From Sulfurimonas sp. (lineage in GTDB: Bacteria; Campylobacterota; Campylobacteria; Campylobacterales; Sulfurimonadaceae), in the NCBI GenBank assembly GCA_022712845.1, contig JAFLJV010000001.1:1-17328 (forward strand): DNA of 17,328 nucleotides, written 5' to 3'. The translations under genes were made by a program, and so were the position numbers. The stretch's first letter is position 1; each line of letters begins with the position of its first letter. The notes under the pieces were generated by a model that saw only the letters and a program-made list of their open reading frames with translations, was not told where the DNA came from and ran no database searches. Shown here in pieces: positions 6,704-14,261 of this stretch.

Positions 6704-9262
6704 ATGAGTAAAGTTCAAACTATATATTTAAAAGATTATAAAGTGCCAAAATTTAAAATAATAAGTGTTAATTTAGAGTTTAAACTCTTAGAAGAGTATA
6801 CTCAAGTTATAAATATTATGAGTATTAAAAAAGATGATGAGAGAGCAAAAGACATAGTTTTAGATAGTGTAGATTTGGAACTTTTAGAAGTTTGTATTGA
6901 TGATATAAAAGTTGATGAGAGTAGATATATAATTACAAAAGAAACACTAAGTATTTTAGATGTGCCAAGTGAGTTTAAACTTAAAATTACCAATAAAATA
7001 TATCCACAATTAAATAGTGAGCTAGAGGGATTATATAAATCAGGCAATATTTTTTGTACACAAAATGAACCTGAGGGTTTTAGAAGAATAACTCCTTATT
7101 TAGACCGTCCTGATGTTATGGCGGTCTTTAAAACAACTATAATCGCGGAGAAAGATATTTACCCACTTCTTCTTAGTAATGGAAATTTTATAGAAGGTTT
7201 TGAGCTTGCAGATGGGTTTCATGGAGTAATATGGAGTGATCCACATCCAAAACCATCTTATCTTTTTGCTTTAGTTGCTGGAGATTTAGGAGTGGTAAGT
7301 GACGAATTTATAACAGCAAGTAAAGATAATATTGAGTTAAATATCTACTGTGATAAAGGGAATGAGTCCAAGTGTTACCATGCAATGGAGTCACTTAAAA
7401 AATCTATGCTTTGGGATGAACAAAAGTATGGCAGAGAGTATGATTTAGAGATTTATAATATTGTAGCAGTTGATAGTTTTAATATGGGAGCTATGGAAAA
7501 CAAAGGGTTAAATATTTTTAATTCTGCTTATGTTTTAGCAGATGAAGATACAGCAAGTGATGCAAACTTTATGGGTATACAGAGTGTTATAGCACATGAG
7601 TACTTTCACAACTGGACAGGTAACCGAATAACTTGTAGAGATTGGTTTCAACTTACACTAAAGGAAGGGCTTACTGTATTTAGAGATCAAAGTTTTTCAA
7701 GTGATTTAAACTCAAAAGAGGTTTGTCGTATTGAGGATGTAAAAGCTCTTCGTGAGAGACAGTTTGTAGAAGATGCATCACCAACAGCTCACCCAATTCA
7801 ACCAGACTCATATATGGCTATAAATAATTTTTATACAGCAACAGTTTATGAAAAGGGTGCTGAGATTATTCGTATGATTTATACTCTACTAGGGGAAGAA
7901 AACTATCGCAAAGCAACTGATTTATATTTTAAAAGTTTTGATGGACAAGCTGTAAGAACAAATGATTTTTTGTGGGCTATGAGTGAGGCTAGTGGTATTG
8001 ATTTAAGTGAATTTGAAAGATGGTATCATCAATCAGGTACACCAGAATTACATGTGAATGAGAATTTCGAAAATAATAAGTACAAGTTGATTTTAACTCA
8101 AAAAATCCCAAATACAGTTGATGGAAATGAACAAAAACCTTATTTTTTCCCTCTAAAAATAGCACTTTTAAATGGTGATGGAGATGAAATTATCACAAAA
8201 ACTTTGATAATTTCAAAAGATAAAGAGGAATTTATTTTTGAGATGGATGAAAAACCAATTTTATCAATAAATAGAGATTTTTCTGCTCCAATCATAGTGA
8301 AGTTACAAGAAAATAATTATTCATTTTTAATGAAGTATGATAAAAATAGTTTTGTAAGATATGAATCAGCTCAATCTTTTGGAGTTATAACGATAGAAGC
8401 AATTATGAGAGGTAAAGAGATTGATAAAGAGTTTATAGATTCTTTTGGCTACATACTTTCATCTGATATGGATTTATCATATAAAGCACTACTTTTAGAA
8501 TTACCAAGTATATCTACATTGATGCAAAGACAAAATGAGGTTGATTTTGAACCAATATATATGGCAAAAGAAAAATTATCTATATTTCTTGCAAAAACTT
8601 ATGAAGATGAACTTATAGAAGTTTATAATAAAAATCATAAATCAAATTGTAAAGATATTGATGCAAAAAGTATGAGTGAAAGAAGTATAAAAAATCGTTG
8701 TTTAAAACTACTTTCAGAGTTAAAAAGTAATAAAATTATAGAGATTGCTAAAAAACAATATGATGAATCTTTAACAATGACAGATAGAGCAGTTGCTCTT
8801 GATATTTTGGAAAACATTTCAGAAGAGTTTGCTAAAGTTGCACTAAATAATTTTTATAAAAAATATAGTGAGGATACTTTAGTAATGAATAAGTATTTTA
8901 CAATTTTAGCATCTTCACAAAGAAGAGGTGTATTAGAACGAGTTACATCTCTACAAAATAATGATGCTTATAATGAATTAGTACCAAATCTTGTACGCTC
9001 ACTTATAGGTTCTTTTGCTAGAAATTATAGATATTTTCATGCAAAAGATGGAGAAGGATATAAATTCATTGCTGATAAAATTATAGATATAGATAAAATA
9101 AATCCTCAAATTGCTTCAGGTCTTGCTGGAGCTTTTAAAATATATAAAAAATTAAATCAACAAAATAAAAAGATGATGAAAATAGAACTAGAGCGTATAA
9201 TATCAATACCATCTATCTCAAAAAATGTTTATGAGATTATAAGTAAGGTATTAAAAACTTAA
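6704..9262 (+). CDS. pepN: Aminopeptidase N (M1 zinc metallopeptidase)
   Basis: This 852-residue cytoplasmic enzyme removes N-terminal amino acids from peptides. The M1 family active site is complete: GAMEN at 262-266 for N-terminus recognition, HEYFH at 298-302 (zinc ligands H298 and H302, catalytic E299), the third zinc ligand E321 in LTLKEGLT, and the transition-state tyrosine near 382 in NFYTATVYEKG. Each is one residue from its E. coli PepN counterpart (HEXXH 297-301, E320), and the length (852 versus about 870) matches that subgroup with its helical C-terminal domain. The ATG is preceded by a modest AAAGAGA. The stop codon overlaps the stop of the convergent NapL-like gene, sharing TTAA at 9259-9262, so no terminator can fit between them. 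It is divergent from the ABC-NnrS operon. Confidence 0.96.
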   Translation: MSKVQTIYLKDYKVPKFKIISVNLEFKLLEEYTQVINIMSIKKDDERAKDIVLDSVDLELLEVCIDDIKVDESRYIITKETLSILDVPSEFKLKITNKIYPQLNSELEGLYKSGNIFCTQNEPEGFRRITPYLDRPDVMAVFKTTIIAEKDIYPLLLSNGNFIEGFELADGFHGVIWSDPHPKPSYLFALVAGDLGVVSDEFITASKDNIELNIYCDKGNESKCYHAMESLKKSMLWDEQKYGREYDLEIYNIVAVDSFNMGAMENKGLNIFNSAYVLADEDTASDANFMGIQSVIAHEYFHNWTGNRITCRDWFQLTLKEGLTVFRDQSFSSDLNSKEVCRIEDVKALRERQFVEDASPTAHPIQPDSYMAINNFYTATVYEKGAEIIRMIYTLLGEENYRKATDLYFKSFDGQAVRTNDFLWAMSEASGIDLSEFERWYHQSGTPELHVNENFENNKYKLILTQKIPNTVDGNEQKPYFFPLKIALLNGDGDEIITKTLIISKDKEEFIFEMDEKPILSINRDFSAPIIVKLQENNYSFLMKYDKNSFVRYESAQSFGVITIEAIMRGKEIDKEFIDSFGYILSSDMDLSYKALLLELPSISTLMQRQNEVDFEPIYMAKEKLSIFLAKTYEDELIEVYNKNHKSNCKDIDAKSMSERSIKNRCLKLLSELKSNKIIEIAKKQYDESLTMTDRAVALDILENISEEFAKVALNNFYKKYSEDTLVMNKYFTILASSQRRGVLERVTSLQNNDAYNELVPNLVRSLIGSFARNYRYFHAKDGEGYKFIADKIIDIDKINPQIASGLAGAFKIYKKLNQQNKKMMKIELERIISIPSISKNVYEIISKVLKT

Positions 9263-10209
9263 CGAAGTTTCCAACGATAGATATAATGACCTCTTTGTGA
9301 GCTAAATAGCTCATTTTCATTTATAAAAGTTATTTTATTTACAATGCCATTGTGAGCAATTAGGCGATCTAACATCTTTTTTGTTTTAGTATTAAAGAGT
9401 TGCAAATGACTCTCTTCTCCACTTGAGTATATAGCAGTTTCCCCACTTGGACTTATACCTACACAAAAAACTAAAAAGTCACTTTTTATATAATATGGCT
9501 CCCCAGTTTTTTGATAAACTCCAACCCTTCTATCATGTCCAGCAGTAATAATAATACCATTACTTTGTGCTATTTTATAAATATTGTCTACGTTTAGGGT
9601 TGAAAATATTTGTTCTATTTTAGAACTTTTTGCGTCTATCACTTTTACAGTCCCACTCTCATCAGCTACAAATATTTTTGTTTTATCTTTATTCAAAATA
9701 ATATCACTCATTTTGCTATCAGAAATATGAGAACTATAAACATTGTAATTTTCAGAAGTATCATACAGTGTAACATCAGAGGCAATTGAAGTAAATAAAA
9801 TTTGCTCATTATTAATAAAGTGAGCTTTTTTTATTGTAAGTTTTTTTTCTTCATTAATTATTTGTTTTAAAGTATTGTTTTCATATATCCAAACATTACG
9901 AAAAGAGTTTTTCCCCACACTAAGTATAAGCAATTTTCCATCTAAATAATCTACACTTAGTATATCAGCAGGTATAATTTTATTCATAGATGAAGTTAGT
10001 GGTGGAAGTGAGATTTGTTTTATGATTTTTGTGGTTTTGATATTGAAAATATCTACAATACCCATATCATTGCCAACATAAAGTGTATTACCTTTTATTA
10101 CAAAATCATTTACAAAGCCAACTGAATAAAAACTAGAAAAAGGTTGAATATCTTTGGCATATAAAGAATTTAATAGTAGTGAAATTAGTAAATATAGTTT
10201 AATTTGCAA
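9259..10209 (-). CDS. napL: NapL-like periplasmic beta-propeller (WD40-like) protein
   Basis: This 316-residue protein starts with a signal peptide (MQIKLYLLISLLLNSLYA|KD) and then shows repeating beta strands of a WD40-like propeller. Examples are TLYVGNDMGIVDIFN near 44, KTKIFVADESGTVKVIDAKSSK near 174, TAGHDRRVGVYQKTGE near 218 and the closing YIYRWKLR. The ADESG, GHDRR and SPSGETA segments resemble NapL, an accessory protein of periplasmic nitrate reductase clusters in Campylobacterota whose mechanism is unclear. Unlike known napL genes, it stands outside any nap cluster visible here, so a related propeller with another role is possible. The start is TTG at 10209 with AAGAGA 5-6 bases upstream; it gives a well-formed signal peptide, and no ATG is available nearby. 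Confidence 0.6.
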   Translation of the reverse strand: MQIKLYLLISLLLNSLYAKDIQPFSSFYSVGFVNDFVIKGNTLYVGNDMGIVDIFNIKTTKIIKQISLPPLTSSMNKIIPADILSVDYLDGKLLILSVGKNSFRNVWIYENNTLKQIINEEKKLTIKKAHFINNEQILFTSIASDVTLYDTSENYNVYSSHISDSKMSDIILNKDKTKIFVADESGTVKVIDAKSSKIEQIFSTLNVDNIYKIAQSNGIIITAGHDRRVGVYQKTGEPYYIKSDFLVFCVGISPSGETAIYSSGEESHLQLFNTKTKKMLDRLIAHNGIVNKITFINENELFSSQRGHYIYRWKLR

Positions 10210-10313
10210 TAGGTCTCTTTTTATTTAGATACTTTAGGGTCTTATCAAATTGTATCATAAAGCTATAAAGTATAATTATTTATGATAAATTAAGATTGTT
10301 TTTGAGAAAATTG

Positions 10314-10328
10314 TATAACTTAGTTATA
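10314..10328. promoter_or_regulatory. 15-bp palindrome in the napL-like/cyclase divergent region
   Basis: TATAACT-T-AGTTATA is a perfect 7-bp inverted repeat with a single central base, located 58 bases before the cyclase ATG. It could be an operator; alternatively its left half (TATAAC) with TTAAGA 18 bases upstream could be a promoter. The rest of 10210-10385 is AT-rich, with a possible TATACT -10 at 10357-10362. Confidence 0.4.
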
Positions 10329-10385
10329 TCTAACACTTATATTACTATTTATTATGTATACTCTTTTAAACTATAAGGACAAATT

Positions 10386-12224
10386 ATGAGTTCAAGACAA
10401 AAATTCACAATTACGTTAATAGGGCTTTTTATTACATTTTTAGTTGCAATGGTATTAATTGTAATTATAAATTTTAGAAATTATGGAATCAAATCTGCAG
10501 AAAGTGAGGCAATGCTAACTGCTGATATAGTTAAAAGTGGATTAACAGCACACATGGTTAACGGAATAATGGATAAACGCTCATTTTTCTTAGATAAGGT
10601 TCAAAGTGCTAAAAATATTGATGCAATTTGGATAGCACGATCTCAAACAGTTATAAAACAGCATGGAGAGGGCTTAAACAGTGAAATACCGAGAGATGAT
10701 ATAGATAGAAAAGTTCTTAAAACTGGTAAAGTGGAAAAAATTATAACAGAAACCCCAACAAGTAGTAAAATTAGAATTACTGTGCCTTATATAGCGAGTG
10801 CATTTGGTAAACCAAATTGTTTGAATTGTCATGATGCTAAAGAAGGTGATGTTCTTGGTACAATAACAATGATTATAGATTCTAACGATGGTAGAGTTTT
10901 TGGATTTAATGCAGTTATACTTACAGGATTAAGTGCTTTACTTATTTTAGGTTTGGTATTATTTATAGTAAATAGATTTATTAGTCCATATTTTAAAATA
11001 TTTTATTCAATAAGAACTGTTATGGATAATGCATATATAGGTAACTACTCTACTCGTGTTCAAAGCAGCGATCATAAAGAGAGTAAAGATGTCGCTCTTA
11101 AGATGAACGCCCTTTTACAAAAGTTAGAGAGTGTATTAGAGGAGATTGATACAAAAGTATATGTATTTATGCAAAATCAAACACTCGATAGATATGCAGA
11201 CCCGCTTATAAATATAAATAGCACTATCAATCAACTTTCAGAGATTTATAAATTTAAACAAACTATAGAAGATGATGAAACACTTCAAGATATATATGAC
11301 CGTTTAGCTTATGTATTAAAAAATAATTTTGGATTAGAAGATTTTACTTTTATAGAAGCAGATACATTAACAAAAGAGAAAAAAGTTGTTTACTCTTCTA
11401 CAGGTGTAAGTTGTGCAGTAGAGAGTGGTGAATGTAGAGCAGATAGAACAAATGCAGTTATAGACTCTACAATATTTAATCATATATGCCCATATTTTGA
11501 TAAAGAAAATAGTGAATATATTTGTATCCCTTATTCTATTTCAAATGAGATGAATTTAATAGTATCTATTGTTACAAAAGATAAAAGTGAAGCAACAAGA
11601 ACTAGAAAATTGCGTTCACTTATTGAAAATTATATATCCACAGCAAGACCTGCAATAGTTTCTAGAAAATTGATGCAAATACTAAGTGAGATGGCAAGAA
11701 TTGACCAACTTACTGGCATGTATAATAGAAAATACCTTGATGAATTTGCAGATAAAAGTATACCCCAAGCTCTTCGTACAGATATAACATATGGTATTTT
11801 AATGTTAGATATTGACTTCTTTAAAATGATAAATGATACTTATGGACATGATGTAGGTGATGAAGGGATTAGAACTATATCTCGTGTTATAAAAGATAAT
11901 ATTCGTGAATCAGATGTTGCTATCCGTTTTGGTGGGGAAGAGTTTATAGTTCTTCTTTATAATTGTAATAAAGCATTTATAACAGAGATTGCAGAAAAAA
12001 TTAGAATAGCTTTTTCAAAAGAGAAAATAGATGCAGGAACTAGCTCTTTTTCTAAAACACTTAGTGTTGGTAGTTCAATGTTTCCAGATGATAGTAAAAG
12101 TATTTGGAAATGTATTAAATTTGCTGATATTGCTCTATATCATGCTAAAGAAACAGGAAGAAACAAGTCAGTTGCTTTTGATGAGAGTTTAATTAAAGAG
12201 GGTACTATGAATGAAATTTATTAA
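10386..12224 (+). CDS. Membrane diguanylate cyclase with periplasmic c-type haem sensor domain
   Basis: This 612-residue inner-membrane protein should make cyclic di-GMP. Layout: TM1 about 8-29; a periplasmic domain 30-173 of the Tll0287/DUF3365-like type, with a c-type haem site CLNCH (C145, C148, H149); TM2 about 174-197; HAMP-like linker about 198-250; a GAF-like cytoplasmic domain about 290-425 with a cysteine cluster (C343, C350, C368, C380); and GGDEF domain about 436-600. The cyclase looks active: metal-binding D475 in LDIDFFK, active loop GGEEF at 516-520, and a product-inhibition I-site RESD at 507-510, five residues before it. The likely input is redox state or a gas ligand at the periplasmic haem. 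AAGGAC lies 5 bases before the ATG. It is monocistronic and divergent from the NapL-like gene. Haem attachment is inferred from the motif and the periplasmic placement. Confidence 0.9.
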   Translation: MSSRQKFTITLIGLFITFLVAMVLIVIINFRNYGIKSAESEAMLTADIVKSGLTAHMVNGIMDKRSFFLDKVQSAKNIDAIWIARSQTVIKQHGEGLNSEIPRDDIDRKVLKTGKVEKIITETPTSSKIRITVPYIASAFGKPNCLNCHDAKEGDVLGTITMIIDSNDGRVFGFNAVILTGLSALLILGLVLFIVNRFISPYFKIFYSIRTVMDNAYIGNYSTRVQSSDHKESKDVALKMNALLQKLESVLEEIDTKVYVFMQNQTLDRYADPLININSTINQLSEIYKFKQTIEDDETLQDIYDRLAYVLKNNFGLEDFTFIEADTLTKEKKVVYSSTGVSCAVESGECRADRTNAVIDSTIFNHICPYFDKENSEYICIPYSISNEMNLIVSIVTKDKSEATRTRKLRSLIENYISTARPAIVSRKLMQILSEMARIDQLTGMYNRKYLDEFADKSIPQALRTDITYGILMLDIDFFKMINDTYGHDVGDEGIRTISRVIKDNIRESDVAIRFGGEEFIVLLYNCNKAFITEIAEKIRIAFSKEKIDAGTSSFSKTLSVGSSMFPDDSKSIWKCIKFADIALYHAKETGRNKSVAFDESLIKEGTMNEIY

Positions 12225-12333
12225 TGGTAGGTTTTAATAATACTTTAAAGTAAAAATTACTATTTTTAGATTAAATATTTTTTTGAAGACAATTTAACAT
12301 AAAATGTTAGTTCAAAAAAATAACTTTTATAAA

Positions 12334-12408
12334 TGGCTCCGGATACTGGATTCGAACCAGTGGCCAAGTGATTAACAGTCACCTACTCTACCGCTGAGCT
12401 AATCCGGA
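12334..12408 (-). tRNA. tRNA-Asn (anticodon GUU)
   Basis: Read on the minus strand, the gene folds as a full cloverleaf: acceptor stem TCCGGAT/ATCCGGA, D arm GCTC-AGCGGTA-GAGT, anticodon stem GGTGA/TCACT around the loop CTGTTAA (anticodon GTT), T arm ACTGG-TTCGAAT-CCAGT, and discriminator G. The 3' CCA is encoded (12336..12334). The anticodon reads asparagine AAC/AAU codons. It stands alone, 109 bases after the cyclase gene on the opposite strand and next to a decayed insertion sequence. Confidence 0.97.
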
Positions 12409-12427
12409 ATATTTTAAAAGAGGTCGA

Positions 12428-12457
12428 ATTATACTTTAATGACTTATAAAAAGTCAA
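12428..12457 (-). promoter_or_regulatory. Promoter of tRNA-Asn
   Basis: On the minus strand TTGACT (12457..12452), an 18-base spacer and TATAAT (12433..12428) give the strongest promoter in the window. The stretch after the -10 is TCGACCTC, unusually GC-rich for this sequence, as in stable RNA promoters under stringent control. A GACTT/AAGTC inverted repeat (12441-12455) lies in the spacer and edges into the -35. Confidence 0.8.
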
Positions 12458-12609
12458 GGTTATTTAAACACTTTTTTAGTTTTAATATTTTGTTTATTAG
12501 TGAGCAAATATATATAAATTATTGAGAGTGTAAATATAACTGTGTAAACACTAACCCTTAGATTTATTCGATATGATAATTGAGTAAATTATTTGTAAAG
12601 GATTTACGC

Positions 12610-13020
12610 ATGAGTTTAATCAACCACGAAGAATTAAAAAAATAATTAGCATCAGGAGAAATAACTTCTCTAGATGATATTACAGCTTCTTGGCAGACAC
12701 ACTAGACTGAGCTTTCTGCTTTTTTCAAATATCCAAATTCAGTAAGAAAGCTAATATACACTACAAATCCAATAGAATCATTAAACGCAACTATAAAAAG
12801 AAAGACTAAATCAAAAGGCTCTTTTCCAACTGTAGAATCTGCTTTTAAGCTAATGTATCTTGCTACATAGGAGCAACAGAATAAATGGAATGCTAACAGT
12901 ATCAGAAGTTGGTATGAAATTTTTCCTCAACTTAGTATATTTTTCAGTGAAATTATGTCAAAATATACTAAGCGATTATTGGATAAGAGGTGGTTTTACA
13001 TGGTTTATTTTACAGTCTAG
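12610..13020 (+). pseudogene. Decayed IS256/Mutator-family transposase
   Basis: One continuous frame from ATG 12610 to a final TAG at 13018-13020 is broken by three in-frame stops, at 12643-12645, 12703-12705 and 12868-12870. The first 28 or so codons (MSLINHEELKK, stop, LASGEITSLDDIT) look like a transposase N-terminus. After SWQTH the frame jumps to a typical IS256 C-terminal part: ELSAFFKYP, RKLIYTTNPIESLNATIKR, KSKGSFPTVESAFKLMYLAT. Intact family members have about 400 residues, so roughly 270 from the middle, including most of the DDE catalytic core, are missing. The second stop sits where a tryptophan is usual (SWQTHW), suggesting a TGG to TAG change. Weak, imperfect terminal repeats starting TGTAAA may lie at 12543-12573 and 13000-12969. 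The element is dead and lies between tRNA-Asn and tpx. Confidence 0.85.
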
Positions 13021-13033
13021 ATTTATAGAAAAT

Positions 13034-13073
13034 AAAAAAAAATTTATCTTGCTCCTTTAATTGCATCAAGAGC
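13034..13073 (-). terminator. Possible weak intrinsic terminator of tpx
   Basis: On the minus strand, GCTCTT (13073..13068) can pair with AAGGAGC (13057..13051) across a short loop. A run of nine Ts follows (13042..13034), about 8 bases after the stem, which is further than ideal. The hairpin overlaps the last codons of tpx. Confidence 0.35.
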
Positions 13074-13553
13074 AGCTTCGTAGTTTGGTTCATTAGTTAC
13101 TTCAGGAACTATCTCCTTATATACAACTGTACCACTTCTATCAATTACAAAAACAGCTCTTGCACTAAGACCTTTTAATCTTCCATCACTCATTAATACA
13201 CCATAAGCTTTACTAACCTCTTTATCTATATAATCAGATGCAATACTTAAATTTGCTATACCTTCAGTTGTACAAAACCTCTCAGATGCAAATGGTAAAT
13301 CCATTGAGACAACAGTAGTTTCACATATATCTAGATTATTTACATCTTGGTTAAATCTTCTAGTCTCTGCAGCACAGGTATCAGTATCAAGTGATGGTAC
13401 GGTAATGAGTAATTGTATATCATTTTTAGCTCCACCAATTTCAATGTCACTTAAATCAGTTGCAACTGCTGTAATAGCAGGTGCTTTATCCCCTACATTA
13501 ATGGTATTGCCCGATAATTTTACAGTTCTACCTTTAAAACTTGTTGTTTGCAT
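13044..13553 (-). CDS. tpx: Thiol peroxidase (atypical 2-Cys peroxiredoxin)
   Basis: This 169-residue protein reduces hydrogen and organic peroxides using thioredoxin-supplied electrons. Tpx hallmarks are present: the peroxidatic site PSLDTDTC (P53, T57, C60), the resolving cysteine C94 in PFASERFC, the active-site arginine R132 in GLSARAVFVID, and the closing NEPNYEAALDAIK. Length and order match E. coli Tpx. One additional cysteine, C77, is present. The ATG at 13553 has AAGGA 7 bases upstream and an extended -10 further up. The gene is monocistronic, divergent from a small membrane protein gene and ends 24 bases from the transposase remnant. No regulator site is clear. Some relatives lack a signal peptide and work in the cytoplasm; none is seen here either. 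Confidence 0.96.
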   Translation of the reverse strand: MQTTSFKGRTVKLSGNTINVGDKAPAITAVATDLSDIEIGGAKNDIQLLITVPSLDTDTCAAETRRFNQDVNNLDICETTVVSMDLPFASERFCTTEGIANLSIASDYIDKEVSKAYGVLMSDGRLKGLSARAVFVIDRSGTVVYKEIVPEVTNEPNYEAALDAIKGAR

Positions 13554-13578
13554 GAAGATTCCTTAAATAATTTTAACA

Positions 13579-13587
13579 ATATTAGCA
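13579..13587 (-). promoter_or_regulatory. Extended -10 of tpx
   Basis: TGC followed by TAATAT on the minus strand (13587..13579), 26 bases before the ATG at 13553. No matching -35 is visible. Confidence 0.45.
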
Positions 13588-13596
13588 TTTTTTGTA

Positions 13597-13602
13597 TATA
13601 AT
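13597..13602 (+). promoter_or_regulatory. -10 box of the small membrane protein gene
   Basis: A perfect TATAAT 24 bases before the ATG at 13627, back to back with the tpx promoter. A GAGAGAG ribosome binding sequence follows at good spacing. Confidence 0.5.
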
Positions 13603-13626
13603 TTGCTTAAAAAAGAGAGAGTTTTA

Positions 13627-13860
13627 ATGAAAAATCCTTTTGAATCAGGGCATATAAAAAATTACATACTTCTTTACGCAAGTGTTGTTGTGATAATTAT
13701 ACTTTTTTTTATCGCAACTACACTTTTTCATGATGTTAAAAAAATAGATAAAAAAACTTTCAACACAGTAATTACAAAAGAATTAAAAACAGAAAGTGTA
13801 AAAAAAGAGGAAGTAGCTAAAAGAAAATTCAAGTTGTTAGATGAGAAATTTATTAAGTAA
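13627..13860 (+). CDS. Small single-pass membrane protein, unknown function
   Basis: This 77-residue protein is not recognised. It starts MKNPFESGHIKNY, has one strong membrane segment at about 14-36 (YILLYASVVVIIILFFIATTLF), and then a charged lysine/glutamate-rich tail of about 40 residues (KKIDKKTF to LLDEKFIK). A short N-terminal flank followed by one TM fits an N-in, C-out or reversed bitopic protein; the sequence alone does not decide. The ATG at 13627 has GAGAGAG 6-7 bases before it. A TTG 24 bases upstream would add eight codons but overlaps the predicted transcription start region and has no ribosome site. It converges on exbD with only 3 bases between. It lacks the proline-rich region and C-terminal domain of TonB. 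Confidence 0.7.
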   Translation: MKNPFESGHIKNYILLYASVVVIIILFFIATTLFHDVKKIDKKTFNTVITKELKTESVKKEEVAKRKFKLLDEKFIK

Positions 13861-13863
13861 AAA

Positions 13864-14256
13864 TTATTCTTTTGTTATGATATAGAGTTGCTCATGTTTA
13901 AGACGTTTTAGTATATTCATAACACTAACAAAGTCTTGAAACTTTGAATTTTTATCACTTTTAAGAACTACCGTTTGATCTTTTGAGATTAGAGATAATT
14001 CCTCTTCAAGCTTTTTTAAATCTATACTTTTTTTATCAATAAAGATTTCACCTTTTGCATTGATATATATAATAAGTTCTTTTTTTAAATCTTGTTTATC
14101 TGTAGTTTGTGCAGTAGGTAGTTCAATAGGAATAATACCTTGGTTTATAAATGTAGCAGTTGTTAAAACCATAACTAAAAGTACTAACATGATATCTATA
14201 AATGGGATAACATTTATCTCATCAAATCTTTTTCTATGTTTTTTACATTTTCCCAT
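13864..14256 (-). CDS. exbD: ExbD/TolR-type biopolymer transport protein
   Basis: This 130-residue inner-membrane protein has one TM near its N-terminus and a periplasmic domain. The TM contains INVIPFIDIMLVLLVMVL (14-31), with the proton-path aspartate D21 that corresponds to Asp25 of E. coli ExbD. The periplasmic part (about 45-130) ends with LKRLKHEQLYIITKE. With ExbB it forms the motor that turns proton flow into force on a TonB-like partner. The gene starts 5 bases after exbB and is the last of the operon. No tonB gene follows; the next gene is a small protein on the other strand. A cytoplasmic basic stretch (KCKKHRKR) precedes the TM. ExbD versus TolR cannot be fully separated by eye, but the lack of tol genes favours ExbD. 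Confidence 0.9.
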   Translation of the reverse strand: MGKCKKHRKRFDEINVIPFIDIMLVLLVMVLTTATFINQGIIPIELPTAQTTDKQDLKKELIIYINAKGEIFIDKKSIDLKKLEEELSLISKDQTVVLKSDKNSKFQDFVSVMNILKRLKHEQLYIITKE

Positions 14257-14261
14257 AAAAT

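Noticed and set aside
12295..12309. Short hairpin TAACAT-AAA-ATGTTA downstream of tRNA-Asn as its terminator
   Set aside because: The stem is AT-only with a 3-base loop and has no T run directly after it on the minus strand.
13034..13042. Run of nine adenines as a phase-variable tract
   Set aside because: It lies outside any reading frame, just after the tpx stop; a terminator T run on the other strand is a simpler reading.
12860..13060. Open frame of 66 codons on the plus strand starting near 12860
   Set aside because: It is out of frame with the transposase remnant and overlaps its conserved C-terminal coding; no ribosome site or recognisable motif.
13603..13626. TTG start adding eight codons to the small membrane protein
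   Set aside because: It overlaps the TATAAT and the likely transcription start, whereas the ATG at 13627 has GAGAGAG at good spacing.
13627..13860. The small membrane protein as a missing TonB
   Set aside because: It is on the opposite strand, has no proline-rich spacer and no TonB C-terminal domain, and is only 77 residues long.
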